Positions 1-7,518 of a stretch of 16,036 nucleotides of DNA are shown one piece after another. The stretch comes from an uncultured Alphaproteobacteria bacterium (lineage in GTDB: Bacteria > Pseudomonadota > Alphaproteobacteria > Rs-D84), in assembly GCA_904502245.1 (NCBI GenBank), contig CAJGDN010000019.1:1-16036 (forward strand), written 5' to 3'. Under the pieces are notes generated by a model that was not told the DNA's origin, did no database searches, and saw only the letters and a program-made list of their open reading frames with translations. The number at the start of each line of letters is the position of its first letter. Positions within the stretch are counted from its first letter, which is position 1. Made by a program: the position numbers and the translations under genes.

Positions 1-845
1 AAGAATTAAAATATTCTTTACGCAGTGTAGAAAAATTTGCCCCATGGGTTAACCATATCTATATTGTGACCGGATTTGGTCAGGTGCCAAAGTGGCTGAA
101 TACAAAACATAAAAAGATAACGGTCGTCGCACAAGAAGACATTATGCCAAAAGATAGTTTGCCAACCTTTAATTCAGTGGCGATTGAGATGTGTTTGGCA
201 AACATTCCGAATTTAAGTGAAAAATTCCTGTTGAGTAATGATGACATGTTCTTTAACAAAACAGTTGGGCCTGATTTTTTCTTTGATTCGCGGGGACGCG
301 CAATTGTTTGGCACACCCAAAACAAAAAAATAAAAAACATTGGGTTTGCAATGGAATTTGTTGAATCTGATTACAGAAAAACTATTTTAATGGCAGCACA
401 TAAAATATATAAAATTTTTGGAAAAAAATATTTTACGATTGCGCCCGCACATAATATTGACCCGTATTTAAAATCTTCTGTGATACAATGCAGAAATCAT
501 CCTATGCTGAAACGAGATATCGATTCGCAAATCAGAAATAAATTTAGGACCGATTGGGAACTGCAACGTTGGATTTTCAATTTGTATGATTTGGTTCATG
601 GGCGTGCTATCTTTAAGCGTGCACGACATTTTAAACGCCGTAAACATTTTATTTATAACCTGATACACAGAAAAAAATGTTTGAATGCACCTATATATTG
701 CGAAGATGCAAAAACTGCGTTGAAAAATATTAATCCACCATTGTTTTGTATAAACGATTCAGTTAAAACCAGTGATGAAATCCGAAAACAAAATAATGAT
801 TTTTTAAGCAAGAAATTTCCAAAAAAATCGTGCTTTGAATTATAA
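1..845 (+). CDS. Stealth-family sugar-phosphate transferase, 5'-truncated by the window edge
   Basis: The open frame runs in from the window edge: codons from position 3 read ELKYSLRSVEKFAPW without a stop, so the GTG at 66 is internal and the gene starts upstream. The visible 280 residues match the Stealth family, which transfers hexose-1-phosphate units to cell-surface or capsular polysaccharides. The fragment opens in conserved region 2 (SLRSVEKFAPWVNHIYIVT, then LPTFNSVAIEM and FLLSNDDMFF, with the family's Asp-Asp pair). It continues with a CR3-like stretch (APAHNIDPYLKSSV) and a C-terminal CR4-like FCINDS. CR1 would lie upstream. The C-terminal half is rich in Lys, Arg and Asn, and the gene looks more AT-rich than its neighbours, which fits a surface-polysaccharide gene exchanged between strains (inference). 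The family call is strong; substrate and acceptor cannot be told. Confidence 0.85.
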   Translation, partial: ELKYSLRSVEKFAPWVNHIYIVTGFGQVPKWLNTKHKKITVVAQEDIMPKDSLPTFNSVAIEMCLANIPNLSEKFLLSNDDMFFNKTVGPDFFFDSRGRAIVWHTQNKKIKNIGFAMEFVESDYRKTILMAAHKIYKIFGKKYFTIAPAHNIDPYLKSSVIQCRNHPMLKRDIDSQIRNKFRTDWELQRWIFNLYDLVHGRAIFKRARHFKRRKHFIYNLIHRKKCLNAPIYCEDAKTALKNINPPLFCINDSVKTSDEIRKQNNDFLSKKFPKKSCFEL

Positions 846-872
846 AAAATCCGCCATTCGGCGGATTTTGTT
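844..872. terminator. Bidirectional intrinsic terminator between Stealth gene and yidC
   Basis: A perfect 10-bp stem, AAAATCCGCC (846-855) with GGCGGATTTT (860-869), closes on a 4-base ATTC loop. It lies between two converging genes, with T-rich sequence after the stem on the plus strand and, read on the minus strand, a T run from the A tract at 844-849. It should end transcription from both sides. Confidence 0.88.
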
Positions 873-2438
873 TTATTTTGACTGACGTTTGATTATCTGC
901 ATTTGAATAATGCCGAATATATTTGATACCGTCCAATACAGAACCAGACCCGCCGGCATCCATGCAAACATTACAGTGAACAATATTGGCATCCAACGCA
1001 TCATACGCTGGGTCTGGGCAGCAACATCGTTTGCATTGTTGGTCTTGGCAGACTGTAAATACTGCTGAATCCACATTGTTGCACCCATCAATATCGGCAA
1101 AATAAAGTATGGATCCATCGCAGACAAATCAGATATCCACAAGAAATGTGCATTGCGCATCGCAACAGATACCAGTAAGGCCTTGTACAATGCAAAAAAG
1201 ATCGGTATCTGAATCAACATTGGCAGACATCCCGACATTGGCGACGTCTTGTGCGTTTGATACAGTTTCATCATTTCCATCTGCAGGCGCATTTTATCAT
1301 TCGCGTACAGTTTCTGGATACGTTGCATTTCGGGTTGCATTTTCTGCATCGCCGCCATGGACACATAAGATTTGCGCGTCAATGGCCACATTAACAGGCG
1401 CAACAGAATTGTCATGATAATAATCGCAACACCATAATTCATAACAACATGATGAATTGCATTCAATATCCACAACATTGGGCGAGCTAAAAACCAGAAC
1501 CAGCCGTAATCAATCGTTTCTGCAATACCAGGGATTGCTGATTCAATTGCGTCTAATACAGTTTGGTCGCGTGGGCCTGCAAATACGCGTGTTGTAATTG
1601 TCGCAGTTGCACCAGACGCAACCGGTACAGCCGCCGCGGCAGCATCAGCACTGTATTTATCGCCCGCTTTCTTGACACGAATCGTCTGGTCGGGGGACGC
1701 GATGGCCACAACCGTTTCCCAATACTGATCAGCAAAACCCGCAAAGCCATTTGTTGTAGAATACGCATACGACTTTTTATCCAATTTCTGCCATGCAACA
1801 GATTCTGCATCAGAATTAACGTATGCAATCGCACCATTTGATACACCAGATGCAGACTTCATATCATTATCGCGAACAATGCGCGCGTATGGCGCAAATG
1901 CAAAATCCTGATTTGAAGTATTTTGTATCGTGTCTGTAATAGTTATAACATATCCGTCTGTTGCAATATTGCGTGTGAATTCAACACCATCTGAATTACG
2001 CCATGCGTTCGCACCATTAACATGTTTCCATGCAGTTGTTGAAACCGGTGCAGATGTCCCAGTGGCCAGTAATCCTACCTCTACAAAATTATTATCTGCG
2101 CCCAACAGCGTTACCGGTTCTGCATTATCACTGGATATGGCAAAATCTTTTAATTTTACATCTGATATACGCAACCCCTGAACAGTGGCCGTTATTTTTT
2201 CAGATGAAATTTCCGCAGTTGGTACAGATGATAAATCTTCAACAATTGTTGTGTCAATGTCTGTCTGCGGAACCTGTTTTGGCCCCATAAATACACCAAT
2301 TAACCACCAGGAAGCAATAAACAGTAATGCCCAACGCAACATCCCAGACAGTGGCGATTTCTTGGCCGCAGCGGCTGCGTTCTTGTTCGCGTTCCACATA
2401 TTAAAACCTGAATTTTTATTATCCATATATTGAACCAT
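873..2438 (-). CDS. yidC: Membrane protein insertase YidC
   Basis: YidC inserts and folds inner-membrane proteins, alone or with SecYEG. The 521-residue product has the proteobacterial layout: a short N-terminal segment, TM1 at about 34-50 (RWALLFIASWWLIGVF), a large periplasmic domain to about residue 310, and the conserved five-helix core. Core features include IMTILLRLLMWPL, whose Arg347 is the conserved positive residue of the hydrophilic groove, the cytoplasmic MQKMQPEMQRIQKLY hairpin, and the PMSGCLPMLIQIPIFFALY segment. It starts 2 bases after the lspA stop. The ATG at 2438 has AAGGA about 12 bases upstream; an in-frame ATG at 2426 (MDNKN) resembles other YidC N-termini but has no better ribosome site, so the start is uncertain by 4 codons. 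Unlike the common rpmH-rnpA-yidC setting, it follows lspA here. Confidence 0.97.
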   Translation of the reverse strand: MVQYMDNKNSGFNMWNANKNAAAAAKKSPLSGMLRWALLFIASWWLIGVFMGPKQVPQTDIDTTIVEDLSSVPTAEISSEKITATVQGLRISDVKLKDFAISSDNAEPVTLLGADNNFVEVGLLATGTSAPVSTTAWKHVNGANAWRNSDGVEFTRNIATDGYVITITDTIQNTSNQDFAFAPYARIVRDNDMKSASGVSNGAIAYVNSDAESVAWQKLDKKSYAYSTTNGFAGFADQYWETVVAIASPDQTIRVKKAGDKYSADAAAAAVPVASGATATITTRVFAGPRDQTVLDAIESAIPGIAETIDYGWFWFLARPMLWILNAIHHVVMNYGVAIIIMTILLRLLMWPLTRKSYVSMAAMQKMQPEMQRIQKLYANDKMRLQMEMMKLYQTHKTSPMSGCLPMLIQIPIFFALYKALLVSVAMRNAHFLWISDLSAMDPYFILPILMGATMWIQQYLQSAKTNNANDVAAQTQRMMRWMPILFTVMFAWMPAGLVLYWTVSNIFGIIQMQIIKRQSK

Positions 2439-2440
2439 AA

Positions 2441-2977
2441 TTATTTACCATCCTTTATTGTTTTTAAACATTTACGACGCGCCAGGTACATATTCAGCAA
2501 ATATAAACCAACGCCAACAACAATGCAAATGTCTGCGATATTAAATGCCGGCCAATGCCATCCACCAATATGAAAGTCCAAGAAATCAACCACCGCACCA
2601 AAGCGAATACGGTCAATCAAATTCCCAATCGCACCACCTGCAATTAATGCCAGTGGCACGCGTTCGTATTTTTGCGCACGTACAAATAAATACCGCAAAA
2701 TAAAACCAATCACAAATGATGTTGCAACAACCAGTACAATCGGTGCTGCTTCGCCCAGGGCGCGGAACAACGAAAAAGATGTCCCAGGATTCCATGTAAA
2801 TACGACATTAAAGATATCACAAACATGCGCCATTAAATACGGCACAGGCACAATTTCCCATGCAGGTCCAGACAACGGAACCGTACCTGTAATTAAATAT
2901 AACAACACACCCTTGGACAATTGGTCCAGAAATATTGCACCAAAGATAATTGATAAGATTAACGTGACTTTTCTCAT
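2441..2977 (-). CDS. lspA: Lipoprotein signal peptidase II
   Basis: LspA cleaves the signal peptide of diacylglyceryl-modified prolipoproteins in the inner membrane. The 178-residue protein has the usual four membrane segments and the family motifs GGAIGNLIDRIRFGAVVDF (residues 114-132) and FNIADICIVVG (145-155). The aspartyl dyad corresponds to Asp131 and Asp149, with the same 18-residue spacing as in E. coli. Residues about 43-55 (VPVPYLMAHVCDI) form an extra stretch before the conserved N-x-x-F-T-W-N-P-G-T-S-F block, so the periplasmic loop is slightly longer than in E. coli. The ATG at 2977 has AAGGGA five bases upstream. It is the first gene of an lspA-yidC transcript with a promoter at 3005-3033. 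Confidence 0.96.
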   Translation of the reverse strand: MRKVTLILSIIFGAIFLDQLSKGVLLYLITGTVPLSGPAWEIVPVPYLMAHVCDIFNVVFTWNPGTSFSLFRALGEAAPIVLVVATSFVIGFILRYLFVRAQKYERVPLALIAGGAIGNLIDRIRFGAVVDFLDFHIGGWHWPAFNIADICIVVGVGLYLLNMYLARRKCLKTIKDGK

Positions 2978-3004
2978 GTTTCCCTTTCCATTTTTCAGGT
3001 TTTT

Positions 3005-3033
3005 AATATAGCAACATATATATGCAAAAGCAA
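3005..3033 (-). promoter_or_regulatory. Predicted promoter of lspA-yidC
   Basis: Read on the minus strand, TTGCTT (3033-3028) is separated by 17 bases from TATATT (3010-3005). This is a fair sigma-70-type match placed about 30 bases before the lspA ATG and immediately after the hairpin that ends the upstream operon. Confidence 0.55.
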
Positions 3034-3059
3034 ATAAAATGTCCCCAAAATTGGGGACT
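3034..3059 (-). terminator. Intrinsic terminator of the dacA-like/recR/rsmA/kef operon
   Basis: GTCCCC (3041-3046) pairs with GGGGAC (3053-3058) around an AAAATT loop. On the minus strand the stem is followed by ATTTTATTT. It sits 8 bases beyond the antiporter stop codon. Confidence 0.75.
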
Positions 3060-3066
3060 AAAAACT

Positions 3067-4773
3067 TTAATCATTTTTATCAGAAATTACAGTCAGTGCT
3101 GCATAATTGTCATCCCGCATATCGCACAGTAATTCATCAATGCTACGGTCAGATTTTCCCATATAATGTAACACGCCCGCCCCCAATGAAAAAGATGTCT
3201 CTATCGTTTCTGGTAATGCGGACGCAACACCTTCGCGCATTAAAATCTGTGAATCAGCCAAATTTCGTGCGCGTGCAAAAATCTGAATGCGTGGCGTAAT
3301 TGATTTTATGGTCAAAATCGTTTTACGAGCCGTTGTCGCATTATCCAATGCCACCACTGCTGCACGCGTTGTGCGCGTACGCACCCCCAAATCATGCAAA
3401 ACATCACGTGATGTTGTGTCCCCATATACAACATTAAACCCCATCTCTCGCCCCATCATAACGGCGCTGACATCCAAGTCTATTGCAAGGTATGGTACAT
3501 TCTGTGCGTCCAACATTTGGCAGACAATTTGACCAACACGACCAAAACCGCAAACTACAACTTCGGGTTTAATTTTTTCTTCTGTATCATTAATCATTTT
3601 AGAGCGACGTTGCGACAACAGCTTTCCACGACGTTGCAGATAATCGTGCAAACGTAACAATAACGGCGTCGCCATAATAGATAAAATAATTATCGCTGTC
3701 AGAATTTCTTCGTGTCCAGATGGAATGGCACGAATGTTGCTGTTCTTAATTGTTTGCAACATCAGCAATGCAAATTCACCCCCCTGGGCCAATATCAACG
3801 CAATCATTGTAGCGTCCAATGCGTTTACACCACGCACACGCGCAACCATAAATATCGCAAAGTACTTTAACGCAACCAATATAACCAATCCCGCCAACAG
3901 CATATACCAATGCCGACCCAGAAATGGCAAATTCAAACCCATTCCCAATGATATGAAGAACAAGGACAAAAACAAGATTGCATATGGTGTAATCTCAGCA
4001 GTTATCTGGTGCCGATATATCGTTTCTGACATCAACATACCCGCCATAAATGCACCCAGGCCTGCCGGCAACCCCAACCAATTCATCAGCACCGCCCAGA
4101 CAACGATATTTAGCATAACCGCCAGTAAAAAAGCCTCTTTGGATTTCAATTTCCCAATCTGGCGGAATATCGGATTCATTACAAAACGACCAATAACGAT
4201 GACCGCAACGATTAGTGCCATGGATGTTACAAAAACATCAATCGCCGTCGCACCAAGATTAAAGGTCTTACCTGCAAAAACAGGCAACATAGCCAACAAT
4301 GGAATTGACAATAAATCCTGGAACAACAGTATTGAAAAAGTCTGACGCCCCATGTCGGTATTCATCTGGTTGCGTTCCGTTAATATTTGCAGGTCAGCAG
4401 ATGTACTGGACATCGCCAGCATCAACGACACCATTATGCACCCCATTATCGACCACTGGGTTACGCCAAATAACAACGGAAATAATACAACAGCAACCAT
4501 CATAACCTGGGCGGCACCAAACCCAAAAATCGTACGACGCATACGCCACAGACGATGCATATTTATTTCCAGGCCAATATTGAACCATAAAAACATTATC
4601 CCCAGTTCGCCCAGGAAAGTCCACGTTTCAGACAATTCAAACAAATTAAAAACATACGGTCCGGACAATACGCCCGCCAACAAAAATGCAACCAACGCAT
4701 TAATTTTTGTCATACGCAACAAATATACTAAACCAAATGTAACCGCAAAAAATACCAGCAGTGATAATGACAT
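3067..4773 (-). CDS. Kef-type cation:proton antiporter with C-terminal RCK (TrkA-N) domain
   Basis: The 568-residue protein belongs to the CPA2 monovalent cation:proton antiporters, which exchange K+ or Na+ for H+ across the inner membrane. Residues 1-375 form a 12-13-helix membrane domain; ILLFQDLLSIPLL (148-160) carries the family's conserved Asp (D153), and LAQGGEFALLML (328-339) is a Kef-like signature. A cytoplasmic Rossmann RCK domain begins near 403: VVVCGFGRVGQ holds the GxGxxG loop (409-414) and Asp432 ends the second strand as expected for nucleotide binding. KefB/KefC have the same order, but the short C-terminus and absence of a neighbouring KefF/KefG give no proof of glutathione gating, so no symbol is assigned. 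The ATG at 4773 has GGGAGAGG just upstream. It follows rsmA by 33 bases and is the last gene before the hairpin at 3041. Confidence 0.9.
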   Translation of the reverse strand: MSLSLLVFFAVTFGLVYLLRMTKINALVAFLLAGVLSGPYVFNLFELSETWTFLGELGIMFLWFNIGLEINMHRLWRMRRTIFGFGAAQVMMVAVVLFPLLFGVTQWSIMGCIMVSLMLAMSSTSADLQILTERNQMNTDMGRQTFSILLFQDLLSIPLLAMLPVFAGKTFNLGATAIDVFVTSMALIVAVIVIGRFVMNPIFRQIGKLKSKEAFLLAVMLNIVVWAVLMNWLGLPAGLGAFMAGMLMSETIYRHQITAEITPYAILFLSLFFISLGMGLNLPFLGRHWYMLLAGLVILVALKYFAIFMVARVRGVNALDATMIALILAQGGEFALLMLQTIKNSNIRAIPSGHEEILTAIIILSIMATPLLLRLHDYLQRRGKLLSQRRSKMINDTEEKIKPEVVVCGFGRVGQIVCQMLDAQNVPYLAIDLDVSAVMMGREMGFNVVYGDTTSRDVLHDLGVRTRTTRAAVVALDNATTARKTILTIKSITPRIQIFARARNLADSQILMREGVASALPETIETSFSLGAGVLHYMGKSDRSIDELLCDMRDDNYAALTVISDKND

Positions 4774-4806
4774 TGTCCTCTCCCTGATTAATCCCTGACA
4801 TAAAAA

Positions 4807-5631
4807 TTATAACAAATTTTCTGCCAATGTTGCAAACATTTCTGGTGATAAATTTTCCGCGCGTTCGGTCCCTGTCAGACCAAACTGTTCCCAATTAACA
4901 TTTGGCATGATTCCACGTATCATCTTGCGACGTTGTCCAAACAGTTTTGCAGTTATTTGTTCAATCTTTGACAAGTCTTTTATTTTTGAAATTTTATCTG
5001 TGTTTGGAATTATTTGAACGACCGCACTTTGCACCTTGGGGCGTGGAACAAATGCAGTATTCGGCACGTCAAATAAAATTTTACTGTCCGCAATCAATGA
5101 CGTTAACACGGCCAGACGACCATAATGTTCATCACCCGGACGTGCAGTGATACGCAGTGCAACTTCGCGTTGAAACATCAATGTTAATGACTGTATTTTT
5201 TCACCTGCCGCGATTTTTTGCAGCCAACCGATTAACAATTCTGTTCCAACATTATATGGCAAGTTCGCACAAATTGCATATTCATCAAACCCCAGTTCTG
5301 AAAAATCTACACGCAGTGCATCATCATAAATCACATTCAAGCGACCATCTGATACATCAATAATTTGCGATAATATTGGGGACGTAGTTTTGTCCTTTTC
5401 AATCGCAACAACACGTTGTGCGCCCGCCATTAATATTGCACGGGTTAATCCAGCGGGGCCGGGTCCAACCTCGACCACTGGGGTGGTTTCAATATTCGGA
5501 ACACTGCGTGCAATACGCCCAGTCAGATTTAAATCAAATAAGAAATTCTGACCAAACTGTTTTTTAGGTTCCAACCCACATTCGCGCATCATTTCTGATA
5601 CAGGTGGCAAATTCATAATTTTGTCCGTCAT
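4807..5631 (-). CDS. rsmA: 16S rRNA dimethyladenosine transferase RsmA (KsgA)
   Basis: RsmA uses S-adenosylmethionine to dimethylate two adjacent adenines (A1518 and A1519, E. coli numbering) in the 3'-terminal hairpin of 16S rRNA during late 30S assembly. The 274 residues match the usual family length. Visible motifs are KKQFGQNFL (23-31), SAM motif I VEVGPGPAGLT (53-63), the acidic Glu78, the catalytic NLPY (123-126), FQREVALRI (153-161) and FVPRPKVQSAV (194-204). The start ATG overlaps the recR stop as ATGA (5628-5631), so the two genes are probably translationally coupled. Confidence 0.97.
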   Translation of the reverse strand: MTDKIMNLPPVSEMMRECGLEPKKQFGQNFLFDLNLTGRIARSVPNIETTPVVEVGPGPAGLTRAILMAGAQRVVAIEKDKTTSPILSQIIDVSDGRLNVIYDDALRVDFSELGFDEYAICANLPYNVGTELLIGWLQKIAAGEKIQSLTLMFQREVALRITARPGDEHYGRLAVLTSLIADSKILFDVPNTAFVPRPKVQSAVVQIIPNTDKISKIKDLSKIEQITAKLFGQRRKMIRGIMPNVNWEQFGLTGTERAENLSPEMFATLAENLL

Positions 5632-6227
5632 ACTGATTTACGCCCCCCAAACGCCAATGTCAATGTACCATCATCAATGTAATCCAGTTCACCACCCAAT
5701 GGCACGCCAGATGCCAATTCTGTAAACACAACATTGTCTGCACTACCAATCACGGACATAATATAATGCTGGGTCGTTTTTCCTTCGACCGTATTTGGCA
5801 ACGCAAAGATTATTTCTGTTATTTTTTCATCAGCAATACGCGATGACAAATTATGAATATTTAAATCCTGGGGCAAAACACCGGACGCACCAGATAACAA
5901 CCCACCAATTATGTGATAGCGACCATGAAATACAGATGATTTTTCCAATGTCCAAACATCTGACAAATCACGAACAATGCATAACTGACCATTTGCACGC
6001 GCCGTATCACGACAAAATTCACAATTCCCTGCCCCACGATCAGTCAGCACACCACAATTTGGACATGGCGCAACATTTTCAACCGCATCAATAATCGCAG
6101 ATGCCAATGCATTACCGCGACCGGTTTTATCCTGTAATAACGCCAACGCAATACGTTGGCCACCGCGATTACCAACACGTGGCAATTTCGCAATTAACTT
6201 TATTAACTTTTCAATCTTTGGATTCAT
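5628..6227 (-). CDS. recR: Recombination mediator RecR
   Basis: RecR works with RecF and RecO to load RecA on SSB-coated gaps. The 199-residue length is standard. The N-terminal helix-hairpin-helix region (LIAKLPRVGNRGGQRIAL, 11-28) is followed by a four-cysteine zinc motif (C55, C58, C69, C72), a Toprim domain from about 81, and a C-terminal VPLGGELDYIDDGTLTLAF (175-193) typical of RecR. The Toprim domain is odd: the usual VVE strand end reads IVR (Arg86), and the acidic DG-x-x-P-D/E-D loop reads SGVLPQD. RecR Toprim is not known as a nuclease, so function need not be lost. The more usual neighbours dnaX and ybaB are absent; here it lies 16 bases after a carboxypeptidase gene, with no clear Shine-Dalgarno, and overlaps rsmA. 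Confidence 0.95.
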   Translation of the reverse strand: MNPKIEKLIKLIAKLPRVGNRGGQRIALALLQDKTGRGNALASAIIDAVENVAPCPNCGVLTDRGAGNCEFCRDTARANGQLCIVRDLSDVWTLEKSSVFHGRYHIIGGLLSGASGVLPQDLNIHNLSSRIADEKITEIIFALPNTVEGKTTQHYIMSVIGSADNVVFTELASGVPLGGELDYIDDGTLTLAFGGRKSV

Positions 6228-6243
6228 TATGGATTATAAAATA

Positions 6244-7443
6244 CTAATGAAAATCGTAACTGTCAATACCGTTTGCGTTTGCGGATGATTTTAAGGTCTG
6301 GGCCTCGCTCTCGCTTAATCCATAGGCACGCACACGGAACAAACCTGTTCCAGTCGGTTCAACAATTGCGTTAGCCCCCAATTTGTTTTTCACATTTGCA
6401 ACCTGGGACTGGGCCGCAGATTCTGATGAAAACGCACCAAACTGAACCCCAGAACCACCTTTTGCAGTTTTTGCAATCGCACCGCCTGTATATTTTGGCA
6501 TTGCATTTGTTGTTGCAGCATTATATGCCCCAGCAAATGTTGTCGGCGCAGATGAACTAGACACGTGGGCCGGCGCAGACACAGGGACGGAGTGCGGTTT
6601 ACTTTCCACAACAGGCGGAACATACGTGTTTTTTACAACCGGTTGCGCACCATTATTCAGCATTGAAAAACCACGGTTTAATAATTGCGCAGCAACATTT
6701 GCACGAACATCTTTGTTTTCTGCGCCCAATACAACAGACATTAAATGATTGCCGTCACGATGCGCAGTCGCAACCAATGAATACTTGGATTTTTTTGTGT
6801 ATCCCGTCTTCATGCCATCGCACCCATTAAATGATGTTAAAAGACGATTGCCATTCGTGTATGTTTTGCCATTATACGTCCACGATTTTATACCAAAGAA
6901 ATGCCAATATTGTGGAAAGTGTTTATATACAGCCATCGATAACAATGCAATATCACGCGCAGTTGACATATGATCGTCATTTGGCAGACCGGATGAATTT
7001 TCAAAATTAGTATTAGCCAGACCAATTTCCCGCGCGACACGTGTCATTAAATCTGCAAAAGATTCTTCTTGGCCACCTTTTAAATTTTCAGCCAGAACAC
7101 GTGCAACATCATTTGCACTGTATACTGCCAATGCCTTAATCGCGTCTTCGACCCGAATTTTCGATCCCGCAGCCAGACCTAATTTTACTGGCTCTGCATT
7201 CGCAGCAGACTGAGACACAATCAAATAATCATCCAACGCCAAACGACCATGTTCCAACGCATCAAACGTTAAATACAACGTCATTATTTTTGTTAAACTG
7301 GCCGGATAATTTAATTGATTTGCATTTTCTTGGTATAAAACACGCCCTGTATCCATATCCGCAACCAAGGCCGCACGATACTGTGCACCATATGCGTTTA
7401 AACAAAACAGAGCCGCGAAAAAAAGTGGGAACATCCTTCTCAT
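6244..7443 (-). CDS. Periplasmic D-alanyl-D-alanine carboxypeptidase with C-terminal SPOR domain
   Basis: This is a low-molecular-weight penicillin-binding protein that trims the terminal D-Ala of peptidoglycan stem peptides. Residues 1-20 form a signal peptide, probably cut after AYGA. The serine-enzyme triad is complete: SLTK (49-52, nucleophile Ser49), SAN (109-111) and KTG (212-214). A low-complexity Ser/Pro/Ala linker (about 275-330) leads to a SPOR domain (331-399, starting GVQFGAFSSESAAQ). SPOR domains bind denuded septal glycan, so the enzyme is probably recruited to division sites. This architecture replaces the membrane-anchoring C-terminal helix of E. coli PBP5 and is common in alphaproteobacteria. 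No Shine-Dalgarno is seen before the ATG at 7443, and the predicted promoter lies very close. It is first in the presumed operon with recR, rsmA and kef. Confidence 0.94.
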   Translation of the reverse strand: MRRMFPLFFAALFCLNAYGAQYRAALVADMDTGRVLYQENANQLNYPASLTKIMTLYLTFDALEHGRLALDDYLIVSQSAANAEPVKLGLAAGSKIRVEDAIKALAVYSANDVARVLAENLKGGQEESFADLMTRVAREIGLANTNFENSSGLPNDDHMSTARDIALLSMAVYKHFPQYWHFFGIKSWTYNGKTYTNGNRLLTSFNGCDGMKTGYTKKSKYSLVATAHRDGNHLMSVVLGAENKDVRANVAAQLLNRGFSMLNNGAQPVVKNTYVPPVVESKPHSVPVSAPAHVSSSSAPTTFAGAYNAATTNAMPKYTGGAIAKTAKGGSGVQFGAFSSESAAQSQVANVKNKLGANAIVEPTGTGLFRVRAYGLSESEAQTLKSSANANGIDSYDFH

Positions 7444-7450
7444 GCAGGTT

Positions 7451-7480
7451 ATGTTAGTAAAATTTGCGCGTCCGGGTCAA
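7451..7480 (-). promoter_or_regulatory. Predicted promoter of the carboxypeptidase-recR-rsmA-kef operon
   Basis: On the minus strand TTGACC (7480-7475) and TAACAT (7456-7451) are 18 bases apart. The -10 ends only 7 bases before the ATG at 7443, so transcripts would be leaderless or nearly so. The -35 is good and the -10 moderate. It lies just beyond the pyk terminator, so the operon needs its own promoter about here. Confidence 0.45.
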
Positions 7481-7484
7481 TAAT

Positions 7485-7512
7485 AAAAAAACGCCCAATT
7501 GGGCGTTTTATT
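7485..7512 (-). terminator. Intrinsic terminator of pyk
   Basis: AAAACGCCC (7488-7496) and GGGCGTTTT (7501-7509) form a perfect 9-bp stem with an AATT loop. Read on the minus strand it is followed by a T run (complement of the A tract before 7491). It lies 9 bases past the pyk stop and shares its core with hairpins at 9546 and 15971. Confidence 0.88.
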
Positions 7513-7518
7513 GTCTAA

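Noticed and set aside
3725..4345. 206-codon open frame on the plus strand opposite the antiporter
   Set aside because: It is antisense to a clear Kef-type gene, has no family motifs, and its Asn/Ile/Thr-rich composition is what the complement of a membrane protein gives.
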